In this document: piece by piece, positions 18,161 through 27,161 of the stretch
Layout of the letters: each line of letters begins with the position of its first letter
Position numbering within the stretch: position 1 is the stretch's first letter
NCBI RefSeq assembly: GCF_019734195.1
Contig: NZ_JAASHM010000003.1
Location: forward strand, 150,574 to 214,573
DNA from: Clostridium sp. K13
GTDB lineage: Bacteria; Bacillota; Clostridia; Clostridiales; Clostridiaceae
DNA length: 64,000 nucleotides
Direction of reading: 5' to 3'
Translations under genes and position numbers: made by a program
Notes under the pieces: model-generated
Told to the model about the DNA's origin: nothing
What the model saw: only the letters and a program-made list of their open reading frames with translations
Database searches by the model: none

Positions 18161-18343
18161 ATTATCACCAATCGTAATTATTAACAGGTTTATATGATTT
18201 TAAACATATATACTTAATTTAAAATCCATCTGGACAATAATGATACAAGGATTCTTAAAAATAGCTTTATACTTAAAATACTTATATACTTGGTACAATA
18301 CCACGATGTTTTACAGATAACTCTATAAAATGTTCTAAAAATT

Positions 18344-18390
18344 TAAAGAGTAGATAGAATCATATATATTAAAATTCTATCTACTCTTTA
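18344..18390 (-). terminator. Terminator of the DUF4003 gene
   Basis: A perfect 17-bp stem (TAAAGAGTAGATAGAAT and its complement) with a 13-nt loop lies just after the gene. Confidence 0.8.
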
Positions 18391-18415
18391 TAAATAACCG
18401 AAAACTATCAATATA

Positions 18416-19402
18416 TTAAGATGATGATGCACTTGAAGCTGCTGCTGAAGAAGCGGCTATTATAGCTGTTTGCATAGCTATAACAACTGTTAATGCTACA
18501 TTATTTGTACTATCTATAAGACTATCTTTTAAATCATTATCTAAATTATCTAAATACTCCATAGATACTAAAACTGTAGAAAGCATGTTTCTTAATTGAC
18601 TTCCTAATGCAAAATTTCCAAATCCCTTATGAGTTTTTAACTCCTTACTTAATTCAACTACATTCTTTGTAAAGCCTTCTTTATTGTCAGTTAAAAAGCT
18701 AACAATTCCTAATAGAGGTAAATAAAAATCCTTTAATGGAACTTTATTTTCCTTTAAAACATAATACATTTCTATTACTTTTTCACACTTATCTTTTGAA
18801 GATAAATTTATTAATGATAATATATGTGATAAAGCTTGAATATTATTACTTGAAGAAATCTTTTCTCTTTTTATTAACTCATAACATTCTTCAATATCAG
18901 TAAATGTTTTTTCAATATCTGAAGATGTAGTAGCAATTATAGCTGCGGAAGAAATATCTTCTCTTCCAGTTAAAAACCTATGGCTTTTTCTCATATAATC
19001 ATAAGCAACTTTTGTATTTCTTACCGCAAGATCAACATCAACTCTATATCTAGCGTTAAAAATTATTTGAGATGCTATAATTAAATACTCACTACTTGAA
19101 AATTCTTCTTTTAATTTATCGTAAATAGAAATTATTTCTTTTAAGCTACTTTCCATATCCTCTTCTAAAGAAATAGTTATCGCTGTAGTTAATCTATTTG
19201 TTCCCCTAAAATTTGAAAATACAGATGTGTTTTCTTTTATTTTTTGTAAAGCTAAATTAATTCTCTCTGAATCAATTTTATTATTTTTAATAGTAACTTC
19301 TAAAGCACTACACTTCTTTTGGACCTCATACATATTCCAAGAGCCCTTAATATTTTTTAAAGCATTATCATTTTCTAAAAATAAGTTGATTTTTTCGTTC
19401 AT
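18416..19402 (-). CDS. DUF4003 family protein
   Basis: From the ATG at 19402 (GTGGGGTG, 6-nt spacing; the upstream in-frame GTG is part of the SD) it is 328 aa. The all-helical body and the tail of Ala and Ser (IIAASSAAASSASSS) match DUF4003, a Firmicute family of unknown function. It contains the typical FRGTNRLTTAITISLEED segment near residue 65. It is monocistronic with its own terminator. Confidence 0.8.
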   Translation of the reverse strand: MNEKINLFLENDNALKNIKGSWNMYEVQKKCSALEVTIKNNKIDSERINLALQKIKENTSVFSNFRGTNRLTTAITISLEEDMESSLKEIISIYDKLKEEFSSSEYLIIASQIIFNARYRVDVDLAVRNTKVAYDYMRKSHRFLTGREDISSAAIIATTSSDIEKTFTDIEECYELIKREKISSSNNIQALSHILSLINLSSKDKCEKVIEMYYVLKENKVPLKDFYLPLLGIVSFLTDNKEGFTKNVVELSKELKTHKGFGNFALGSQLRNMLSTVLVSMEYLDNLDNDLKDSLIDSTNNVALTVVIAMQTAIIAASSAAASSASSS

Positions 19403-19529
19403 AATTTTCACCCCACAATTTTCCTTAAGTTAATTATAAGTTATCAATTACTGCTTTTCAATATATTTTTTACTATTTTTAAAAATATTGTTTACTCTAT
19501 ATACTACTTTAGTTTCTATTCAATCATTT

Positions 19530-20231
19530 TTAAATATTATCTCTCTTTAATATTTCTCTTGCTCTATATAAAGAATCTTTAGAATTATACCAGGGTTCAT
19601 TTTGATATCTATAGTCAAATTTATTAATGAACCATTCTAAATCATTTTCTAACTCTTTACAATATTTAAGTTGAACTGCAGTTATTTCTTCTTTAAATAT
19701 TTCAAAATCATTTTTATTGAATTTATCTTTAGCACCATTAAGAAGTAGCTTATTATGCTTAAAACAAAAACATTGTTGTGATCTAAAATTCTCTCTAAAA
19801 GAGTTTGTATTCTTCCATAAATCTAAAGTAATATCAATATCCATATTCATAGCTTTAAGATTTACCTTCTCACAAACAAAGCACTTTTTGTCATTTGATT
19901 TTTTCATAAACAGTTTTGTTTTCTTATTTTCAATTTGTCCACTTTCCATTTTTCTTATTTCTAATGTAATAAGCTTTTTAAGCATTATAGCCATTCCTAA
20001 CTTATCTTGCATATCTTCGATTTTACTCATATGATAATCACAAAATGTATACTCGTTCCCAAACTTAGGGAAGAATTCTAAATCCATAACTAAATCTGTA
20101 GATATAGCATTTAGTACTTGGTTTTCAAAATCCTCTATACATCTACATAAAGCACACTTTTCTTTCTTTTCAAAGCTCTCATAAATTCTAATATGTTCAA
20201 TACTTAGTTTCTCTAATTCCCCATTTACCAT
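19530..20231 (-). CDS. DUF6062 family protein with Cys/His motifs
   Basis: The start at ATG 20231 has GGAG six bases upstream; an earlier ATG at 20243 has no ribosome site. The product is about 233 aa. It has CALCRC near the N-terminus, a CDYH motif near residue 70, CFVCEK in the middle and CFKH further on. This is the repeated Cys-x-x-Cys ... Cys-x-x-His pattern of DUF6062, suggesting two metal-binding units. The function is unknown. It is upstream of DUF4003 on the same strand but separated by about 130 bp. Confidence 0.75.
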   Translation of the reverse strand: MVNGELEKLSIEHIRIYESFEKKEKCALCRCIEDFENQVLNAISTDLVMDLEFFPKFGNEYTFCDYHMSKIEDMQDKLGMAIMLKKLITLEIRKMESGQIENKKTKLFMKKSNDKKCFVCEKVNLKAMNMDIDITLDLWKNTNSFRENFRSQQCFCFKHNKLLLNGAKDKFNKNDFEIFKEEITAVQLKYCKELENDLEWFINKFDYRYQNEPWYNSKDSLYRAREILKRDNI

Positions 20232-20536
20232 ATACTTCTCCATTTCTTTAATTTTATAGCCACTTTGATTTTAAAATTAAATTTCCAGTATTTTTGTATT
20301 AAATCTAATTATAATAAACTTATTTATGCAACTTAAAATCTCTCTAGTTAATATGCTAACATAAGTATTATTTGTTTTATTATACCATATATTGTTTTGC
20401 TAAACTTAATATTCATTCTGTACACTATAAATATAGTAAAACGTATTTTTTTTAGTTATACATAATAATACCTCTTTATATGAATTAATTAAAAAAGTTA
20501 GTAAACACTAATAAAAAGTATATATGAGGTGATTAT

Positions 20537-20805
20537 TTGAATAAGAAAATTTTATTATTACTTATATTAATACTATTATTCATTAACTATTCCACTACTA
20601 GCATTCAAGCAGATACTGCTATTAATTTACAAGAAAATGAAGAGGAATTATATCACGATATAATTGTTACCTTAATTTCTCCACAAGTACAAAAAGCAAT
20701 TTTGAATTACTATGGAGAAGAATATTTATTTGATCTTTGGGATGTAAAAATATTAAATATACAAAGACCCCAAGGAGAGCGTACAGAATACCACCATTAT
20801 TACTC
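20537..20805 (+). pseudogene. DUF3888 secreted protein, 3' end lost
   Basis: A TTG start with GAGGTG upstream opens a signal peptide (KKILLLLILILLFINYSTTSIQA). The first half of a DUF3888 domain follows (LISPQVQKAILNYYGEEYLFDLWDVKILNIQRP). After about codon 85 the frame runs antisense into a nucleoside phosphorylase fragment and codes nonsense to 21007. The conserved C-terminal beta half of DUF3888 is missing. This is a gene cut by deletion, with the junction near 20780-20810. Confidence 0.7.
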
Positions 20806-21279
20806 TAATAATAATTGGAATGAATCTCCTCCCCAATTTCTTGGATCATATTTCTCAATATCAGCTAGACTGTCAGCTGTAAACAAAACTTCTCCCCATA
20901 TTACTCCTCTCATTTGCGCACAAGCAGCTAATGCAGAACATTCCATTTCAATAACTGAGCAACCTTCTTCTTTTCTATATAATACCTTTTCTTTTGTTTC
21001 TCGATAAAATCCATCCGTAGACCAGGATATAACCTCAGTATATTTTAGCGAATGTTCTTTTAATGTTTTTTCAATTGCTCTTAATGCATATTTATTAATA
21101 TCAACATAGCGTGATGGCATCATATAGTGATAAGATGTACCTTCATCTCTTAAAGCTTTTTTAGGAATAAGGAAAGTATTTTCCGGAAAATTCTCTAATG
21201 CTCCACAAGAACCAGCCGAAATAATTTCTTTAACTATAATACTCACATTTATTCCCCCCTTCATTTCTGGTTTATACAA
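20800..21279 (-). pseudogene. Nucleoside phosphorylase fragment, truncated at both ends
   Basis: The 159-codon frame covers the middle of a uridine-phosphorylase-like enzyme: SAGSCGALEN, IPKKALRDEGTSYHY, the active-site segment VIEMECSALAA, and LFTADSLADIEKYDPRNWG. Family members are about 250 aa. Here roughly the first 90 residues and the last 15-25 are missing. AAGGGGGGAATAAAT-GTG at the start looks like the original ribosome site now joined to internal codons. The 3' end abuts the truncated DUF3888 gene. Confidence 0.75.
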
Positions 21280-21282
21280 TAA

Positions 21283-21384
21283 TTATATTTTAAAATTTGT
21301 AAACTTAGTTAAAACAAAGCCATGCTTCTCATAAAATCTAATCAATTTACTTACCTCTTGAATATCTTTTACAATATAACCCTA
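21283..21384 (-). pseudogene. Fragment of an acetyltransferase-like gene
   Basis: About 33 codons (KLIRFYEKHGFVLTKF and flanks) end in TAA and are preceded by an in-frame TAG. The FYEKHGF motif is typical of the C-terminus of GNAT acetyltransferases, but the fragment is too short to be sure. The rest of 21385-21720 holds only broken frames and no recognisable gene. Confidence 0.35.
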
Positions 21385-21720
21385 ATCTAAAGTTACCCAA
21401 TACCTTTTATAACTTAATAACCTTTTTTATAAAAAGTTTTCTTTAAAATAAATTCTACACTTATAAAAATCATAACTGATATTGCACAAGAAGATTTTAA
21501 TCAATGTATACCATTCAAAAATCATTATTACCTTAATTACCTACTCCACTGCCTATTACTGCAATAAGCATAAATAAGTCTAGTATTCTTTTATCCTCCA
21601 CAAATTTTTATTTATCTGATAATTCTTTAACTTCAATTAGCATAAAATCCCCATCCTTAATAAAATTGTATATTTTCTATATTATACCATATGCAAATTA
21701 ATCATCTCCTTAAAATACAA

Positions 21721-21768
21721 AATATGGATTGTATCTTTATACTTTTATATAAAGATACAATCCATATT
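21721..21768 (-). terminator. Terminator of the purine hydroxylase operon
   Basis: A perfect 21-bp stem (starts AATATGGATTGTATCTTT) with a 6-nt loop lies 33 bp after the last gene of the operon. Confidence 0.85.
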
Positions 21769-21801
21769 AAAACAAATTTATATTCAAATTATAAATCCTT
21801 A

Positions 21802-22725
21802 TTATTTTAAAGCTGCTAATACTTTTTCACAAGTTACAGGCAATTCATAAAACCTAATACCAATAGCATCATATATAGCATTTAAAATAGCAGGAGCAGT
21901 TGGTAACATTACTGGTTCACCTAATCCTTTTGCTCCAAAAGGTCCTGTAGTCTCTTTTTCTTCAACAAAATATGATTTTACATCTGGCATATCCATAGAT
22001 GTTGGAATTATATAATTGGAAAAGTTAGTGTTTTTAATTTTTCCCTTATTTAAGTTTATTTCCTCCATAAGAGCATATCCAACTCCCATTGAACATCCAC
22101 CTTCTACTTGACCTTCGGCTAAGGTAGGATTAATAATTTTACCTGCATCATTAATAGCTATAATTTCTAACACATCTATTTTACCAGTTTCAGTATCTAC
22201 TATAACAGTAGCTCTTTGTGCTCCAAAGGTATATGGCCAATAAGGATTTCCTTGACCATTTTTAGTATGGATAGTTGATGTAGTTGCTTTAAAATATCCA
22301 TCTTCTGATATTGAAATATTATTTTTTATCATATCCTCAAATATCTTATTAAGAATATCAGAAGAGGTAATTATTTCTGTTTCATTAGTAACTTTATTAA
22401 TATTATTTCTTAATTTACTGCAAGCATCTAAAACAGCATTACCAGTATTATAAGTTTGTCTACTAGCTGCTGCAGTGCCTGAGTCTAACATATATTTTGT
22501 ATTAGTATTAATTATATTAATTAAGGCTTTATCTATATTCAAAGTCTTAGACGCTATTTGCCACATTATACTTTTCCCACCTGATCCTACATCAGATACT
22601 TCAACATAAATGTTAATGATTCCATCACTTTTTATCTTAGCAGTTGCTCTTGATTCATCAGGAAATCCATTACCATAACCAGTACCATAAAAAATTGAGG
22701 CATATCCCACACCTTTCTTTTTCAT
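21802..22725 (-). CDS. Molybdenum hydroxylase, medium molybdopterin subunit (NdhM-like)
   Basis: The 307-aa protein corresponds to the C-terminal half of xanthine-dehydrogenase-type molybdopterin subunits. It contains DSGTAAASRQTYNTGNAV and the GAKGLGEP motif holding the catalytic Glu. The usual VGQG motif reads VGSG. It begins at its own ATG behind AAGGAGTAGTTTAT, 12 bp after the stop of the large subunit gene. So the split is a genuine two-gene arrangement, as in NdhL/NdhM of Eubacterium barkeri nicotinate dehydrogenase. The substrate is not deducible; the operon suggests a purine. Confidence 0.8.
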   Translation of the reverse strand: MKKKGVGYASIFYGTGYGNGFPDESRATAKIKSDGIINIYVEVSDVGSGGKSIMWQIASKTLNIDKALINIINTNTKYMLDSGTAAASRQTYNTGNAVLDACSKLRNNINKVTNETEIITSSDILNKIFEDMIKNNISISEDGYFKATTSTIHTKNGQGNPYWPYTFGAQRATVIVDTETGKIDVLEIIAINDAGKIINPTLAEGQVEGGCSMGVGYALMEEINLNKGKIKNTNFSNYIIPTSMDMPDVKSYFVEEKETTGPFGAKGLGEPVMLPTAPAILNAIYDAIGIRFYELPVTCEKVLAALK

Positions 22726-22737
22726 ATAAACTACTCC

Positions 22738-23979
22738 TTACAAATTAACTTTATCAATAGAAGCTAATTTTTCTATACATTTACTAATTCCAATGCTTTC
22801 TTCTAGCTTTTGACCTGTTGCCGTATAGCTTCCACATTTTAAAGTATTAATATTTCTAAATTTTAATGGATGAATATTAAGTTTTTCTGCTAATATGTCC
22901 ATTTGTGACTCGTGAGCTACTGGTACTTGCGCCGCACCAAACCCCCTCATTGCACCGGAAAATGGATTATTTGTATAAACAGCATAACCTTTTATATCTA
23001 CATTTGGAATTTCATACGGTCCTGTTGCATGTACTGCTGCTTTTCTCACAACATTCATACCCCAAGAGGCATAAGCCCCTGTATCTGCATATATTCTAGC
23101 CTTTAATACCATTAATTTCCCATTATTATCAACACCTGTTTTATAATACATTTTCATTGGATGTCTCTTACTATGTGAAATAGTAGATTCTTCTCTAGAA
23201 TAAATTACTTTAACAGGTCTTTTAGTAATATAAGATGCAATAGCTGCATGACATTGTGGATTTATATCTTCTCTGCCTCCAAATGCACCACCAATAGTCA
23301 TATTAATAACATTAACTTGATTTTCTTTAATATTAAGACATCTTGCTATTTCTTCCCTATCATAATGTGGATATTGTGTTGCAACATATAAGTCTATTGT
23401 GTTATCACTTTTATAATTGGCAATAGCTACTTCAGGCTGCATAAAGGCATGCTCAGCCATTTGTGTAGAATATGTGTTAACAGTTATAAACTTAGATTTT
23501 TTAAATCCCTCTTCAATATTACCTTTTTTAATTTCTATGTCATATAAAATATTACTTTTTTCACCTAAAATAGGAGCATCACTTTTTAAAGCATCTTCTA
23601 TTGTAAATATACCTTCATATTCTTCATATTCTATACTAACTTTTTCTAAGGCATTTTCTAAGCTCTTCTTATCCTTAGCTATAACTAATACTATACAATC
23701 ACCAATTCTTTTTATTATATCCTTAACTAGTATAGGTATATCCTTAAAAACTACTCCATGACTAATTTCACCCGGTATCCCTTTATAGTCAATAACATCA
23801 ATTACACCATCTAACATTTTAATTTCTTGTATATTTACAGATTTAACTCTTCCATATGCAATAGAACTTCTCTTAACTCCTGCATAAAGCATGTTTTCAA
23901 ACTCTAAATCATCTGGAAATATTGCTCTCCCTAATACTTTTTCATATGCATCTGGCCTTATTACACTTTTACCAACCAA
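22738..23979 (-). CDS. Molybdenum hydroxylase, large molybdopterin subunit (NdhL-like)
   Basis: The 413-aa protein matches the N-terminal half of molybdopterin subunits: the aldehyde-oxidase hammerhead domain (about 1-120), then molybdenum-binding motifs GGAFGGRED and AMRGFGAAQVPVAHE. The length fits NdhL (about 425 aa) of nicotinate dehydrogenase. The start is TTG with GGAGGTGTAAGG upstream. Together with the 307-aa subunit it covers the 763-aa single-chain homologue encoded in the same operon at 28051-30342. Confidence 0.8.
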   Translation of the reverse strand: MVGKSVIRPDAYEKVLGRAIFPDDLEFENMLYAGVKRSSIAYGRVKSVNIQEIKMLDGVIDVIDYKGIPGEISHGVVFKDIPILVKDIIKRIGDCIVLVIAKDKKSLENALEKVSIEYEEYEGIFTIEDALKSDAPILGEKSNILYDIEIKKGNIEEGFKKSKFITVNTYSTQMAEHAFMQPEVAIANYKSDNTIDLYVATQYPHYDREEIARCLNIKENQVNVINMTIGGAFGGREDINPQCHAAIASYITKRPVKVIYSREESTISHSKRHPMKMYYKTGVDNNGKLMVLKARIYADTGAYASWGMNVVRKAAVHATGPYEIPNVDIKGYAVYTNNPFSGAMRGFGAAQVPVAHESQMDILAEKLNIHPLKFRNINTLKCGSYTATGQKLEESIGISKCIEKLASIDKVNL

Positions 23980-24004
23980 CCTTACACCTCCAAAAGCATT
24001 AGAT

Positions 24005-24481
24005 TTATTTACTTTTTATTTTTTCTTCTGCTAAAATAACAGCTTGAATTATCTTCTTATATCCTGTACATCTACACAAGTTTCCTGATAAAGAAGACTT
24101 AATTTCCTCTTCATTAGCATTTGGATTTTTATCTAATAATGCTTTTGCACTTAGTATCATACCTGGTGTACAGTATCCACATTGAACTGCACCAACCTCC
24201 ATAAATGCTTCTTGTATTGGATGTAACTTATTATTATCTGATACACCTTCAATTGTTATTACATTTTTTCCATCTACAGAAGAGGCTAACATTAAGCATG
24301 AGTTTATGGTTTTACCCTCTACAATAACTGTACACGCACCACATTCACCCTCACCACAACCTTCTTTAGTTCCTTTTAACTTTAATTCTTCTCTTAAGAA
24401 ATCAATTAATCTTAATGATGGATCAATATCTTTATCATAATTAACTCCATTTACATTAATAGAAACTTTAATACTAAACAC
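24005..24481 (-). CDS. Molybdenum hydroxylase, [2Fe-2S] subunit
   Basis: The 158-aa subunit carries electrons from molybdopterin to FAD. It has two cluster motifs: plant-ferredoxin type GCGEGECGAC plus a later Cys, and the C-terminal CGYCTPGM...CRCTGY pair. It overlaps the FAD subunit gene by 8 bp. Gene order FAD, FeS, large, medium equals ndhF-S-L-M. Confidence 0.9.
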   Translation of the reverse strand: MFSIKVSINVNGVNYDKDIDPSLRLIDFLREELKLKGTKEGCGEGECGACTVIVEGKTINSCLMLASSVDGKNVITIEGVSDNNKLHPIQEAFMEVGAVQCGYCTPGMILSAKALLDKNPNANEEEIKSSLSGNLCRCTGYKKIIQAVILAEEKIKSK

Positions 24482-25352
24482 CTTCTATCTTTAATGCATT
24501 ATACAAAGCATTTTTATATGCACCTTTAACAGCTTCCTTTTTAAAATTCACAGTACTTCTTCCTTTTATGCTATTATAAACTGCTTCTTCTAAAAGATTT
24601 AAAACCTTATCATTAAATAGAACACTCTTATTTTCATTTATAACTAAATTTTTAATGCTTTCAACTTTAAATGGTACTTTTCCTGCAGCACCTATAACTA
24701 CATTTATATCATTAATTATAGAATTATCCATTGATATACTAACAGCAACACTTATCCTAGCTATTGCTAATGAATTTCTCTTACCAAGCTTATAATATCC
24801 ACTTATACTATTATCTTTAGGTATAATGAATTTTGTTATTATTTCATCATTTCTTAAATGTTCAATATTATAGTTTTTAAAATACTCTGCTAATTTTATT
24901 ACCCTAGTTTCATTAGATGATTCCAATACAATTTCACTATTTAAGGACATTAAACAAGGAATTGAATCTGCTGCTGATGCTCCATTTGCAACATTCCCAC
25001 CTATAGTAGCAGCATTTCTTATTTGAGGAGATCCCATAGCTTTGCTACATTCATATAAAGAAGTAAAATTTCTTCTTATTATTTCACTTTCATATAACTC
25101 ACTAAAAGTTACCATAGCTCCAATAGAAATAAACCCCTCTTCTTCTTTAATATTTTTTAATTCATCTATACTACCTATATCAATTAAACTATTAGGTGTT
25201 TTTTTATTTTTTCTAATATCAATAATTAAATCTGTTCCACCAGCCAAAATATTTGTACATTTCTCACTCTTTAATAACTTTTTTGCTTCATCTAAAGTAT
25301 TTGGTTTAAATATTTTAATCAAAGACTCACCACTCTTTACTTTAATAAGCAT
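24474..25352 (-). CDS. Molybdenum hydroxylase, FAD subunit
   Basis: The 292-aa flavoprotein subunit passes electrons to NAD(P) or another acceptor. It has the FAD-binding motifs AGGTDLIIDIR and GSPQIRNAATIGGNVANGASAADS, then the CO-dehydrogenase flavoprotein C-terminal domain. The first ten residues (MLIKVKSGES) are atypical and the ATG lacks an SD. A TTG at 25322 behind AGTGGTGAG gives the usual IKIFKPNTLDEA start and may be correct. Confidence 0.88.
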   Translation of the reverse strand: MLIKVKSGESLIKIFKPNTLDEAKKLLKSEKCTNILAGGTDLIIDIRKNKKTPNSLIDIGSIDELKNIKEEEGFISIGAMVTFSELYESEIIRRNFTSLYECSKAMGSPQIRNAATIGGNVANGASAADSIPCLMSLNSEIVLESSNETRVIKLAEYFKNYNIEHLRNDEIITKFIIPKDNSISGYYKLGKRNSLAIARISVAVSISMDNSIINDINVVIGAAGKVPFKVESIKNLVINENKSVLFNDKVLNLLEEAVYNSIKGRSTVNFKKEAVKGAYKNALYNALKIEGV

Positions 25353-25373
25353 TTAATATTTAAATTTACATTA

Positions 25374-26654
25374 TTATATATTAGGCTCCTTAATAATATT
25401 TCCACAAACATATCTTTCAACAATATTATTAGAACTACCTATATAAATAAACTTTTGTAATCTTTCTTCTAAAGAAAGATTATTTTCAATTAATAAATCA
25501 CTATCATCTATAACTAAAGCATCAAAATCATAACCTTCTTCAAAACTACCAACTTTGCCAAAGAACTTGCCTCCACCCTTAGTTGCTAAATAAAACAATT
25601 CGGCTGTTGTAAGTTTTTCTTCAACCTTATTGCTATTAAGCCATTTCAAGTTAGATACTTGTGCAGAAGAAGCTATTACTTCTGGTATTGACAATGTATG
25701 TCCACCTGATATATCTGAAGCTAATCCAACATTGACTTTTCTTTCAATTACTCTTCTAATTGGTGCTATTCCACTAGATAAGTTTAAATTAGAAGTTGGA
25801 CAATGAGCTATAAATGTTCTCTTCTTTTTTAATAAATCTATTTCTGATTCATTGACTAATACGCAATGAGCCATTATACACTTATTATCTTTTAATAAAT
25901 TTGACTTATTATATACTTCGGCATAATTCTTACATTCAGGATGAAGACTTTTAACTAACTCTATTTCACCATAATTTTCACAAAGGTGAGATTGTACTGG
26001 TATATCATATTTATTTGCTATTTCACCTAAACTTTTTAGAAGATCAAAGCTACAAGTTGGAACAAATCTTGGAGTTATTATTGGCTTTACTAATTTATAC
26101 TTATCTTTATACTCATTTACTATTTCAAGAGTATCTAAAATAGATGTATTAGTTTCTTCTTTTAATTCATCTGGACATTCCCTATCCATATTAACTTTTC
26201 CTATATAAGCTCCTAATCCTGATTTATTAAATAAATCTAAAAGCAACTTTGTACTATCCTTATGAATTGTATTAAATATACAACATCTAGTTGTACCAAC
26301 ACTCCATATCTTATTTATTAACTTCTTATATACTTTTTCAGCATATTGCAAATCATAATATTTTTCTTCTTCAGGAAATGTATACTTATTTAACCAAGGA
26401 ATTAACTCCTTATCTAATCCTAATCCCATATTAGGAAATTGTGGTGCATGTAAATGCAAATCAACAAATCCAGGAATAATTAATTTATCACCATAGTCCT
26501 TAACATTTATATCTTTATAATTTAATGGTAATTCATTATAAATCCCTTTAACTTTTTCATCTTCTATAATAATTATTCCTTTACTTATAACTTCATATTT
26601 TCCAAATTCTTTTGTATATATTATATTTCCTTTTACTCCATAAACGTTTTTCAA
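25374..26654 (-). CDS. guaD: Guanine deaminase
   Basis: This amidohydrolase converts guanine to xanthine and ammonia. The 426-aa protein has metal motif PGFVDLHLHAPQF, the guanine deaminase signature LIPWLNKYTFPEE, QSHLCENYGE, MAHCVLV, AHCPTSNLNLSSG, and the last metal ligand in SDISGG. These match the guanine deaminase family more closely than SsnA or dihydroorotase. It lies between two hydroxylase sets, so it would feed xanthine to them. Confidence 0.93.
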   Translation of the reverse strand: MKNVYGVKGNIIYTKEFGKYEVISKGIIIIEDEKVKGIYNELPLNYKDINVKDYGDKLIIPGFVDLHLHAPQFPNMGLGLDKELIPWLNKYTFPEEEKYYDLQYAEKVYKKLINKIWSVGTTRCCIFNTIHKDSTKLLLDLFNKSGLGAYIGKVNMDRECPDELKEETNTSILDTLEIVNEYKDKYKLVKPIITPRFVPTCSFDLLKSLGEIANKYDIPVQSHLCENYGEIELVKSLHPECKNYAEVYNKSNLLKDNKCIMAHCVLVNESEIDLLKKKRTFIAHCPTSNLNLSSGIAPIRRVIERKVNVGLASDISGGHTLSIPEVIASSAQVSNLKWLNSNKVEEKLTTAELFYLATKGGGKFFGKVGSFEEGYDFDALVIDDSDLLIENNLSLEERLQKFIYIGSSNNIVERYVCGNIIKEPNI

Positions 26655-26683
26655 ATTTAAATCTCCCCTTAATAAATATTTAA

Positions 26684-27160
26684 TTATTTTTTCTGCAAAG
26701 ATTTTTTAGTAGCCTTAAATATTTTTTGATATCCTGTACATCTACATAAATGACCTGATATCTCTCTTTTAATTTCTTCATCTGTATATTCCTTACCACT
26801 ATTAACTAATGATGTTGTTGTTAAAACAAGACCTGGTGTACAAAAACCACATTGAATAGCACCTTCATCTACATAAGCTTGCTGAACTTTACTAAGCTTT
26901 CCATCTTTAGCTACACCTTCAATAGTTAATATTTTCTTTTTATCTGCCCATATAGCAAGATAAATACATGAATCTATAGGAACACCATCTATTAAAACAG
27001 TACACGCCCCACATTCACCAACGGAACAACCTCTTTTTACTCCAGTTAAAAATAACCTATTTCTTAATACATCAAGAAGAGACTCTCTAATATCTACTTC
27101 TAAATTATATTCAATATCATTTACTATTAAATTAATTTTTTTCATAATAGATTGACTCAT
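26684..27160 (-). CDS. xdhC: Xanthine dehydrogenase iron-sulfur subunit
   Basis: The 158-aa protein has GCSVGECGAC and CGFCTPG...CRCTGY, the two [2Fe-2S] motifs of the XDH small subunit. Its ribosome site GAGG lies inside the last codons of the FAD subunit gene, so the two are translationally coupled. It is paralogous to the FeS protein at 24005-24481. Symbol assignment follows the common xdhABC order and is tentative. Confidence 0.88.
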   Translation of the reverse strand: MSQSIMKKINLIVNDIEYNLEVDIRESLLDVLRNRLFLTGVKRGCSVGECGACTVLIDGVPIDSCIYLAIWADKKKILTIEGVAKDGKLSKVQQAYVDEGAIQCGFCTPGLVLTTTSLVNSGKEYTDEEIKREISGHLCRCTGYQKIFKATKKSLQKK

Positions 27161-27161
27161 A

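Noticed and set aside
17160..18300. Terminal inverted repeats and target duplication around the IS1595-like gene
   Set aside because: Only a weak CCAAGT-type similarity was found at the two sides; it is not distinguishable from chance in AT-rich DNA.
20806..21007. C-terminal part of the DUF3888 reading frame
   Set aside because: It is antisense to the conserved nucleoside phosphorylase fragment and has no similarity to DUF3888 ends.
22726..22737. Frameshift or nonsense mutation splitting a xanthine dehydrogenase subunit
   Set aside because: The second part has its own ribosome site and ATG, and the same split exists in nicotinate dehydrogenase (NdhL/NdhM).
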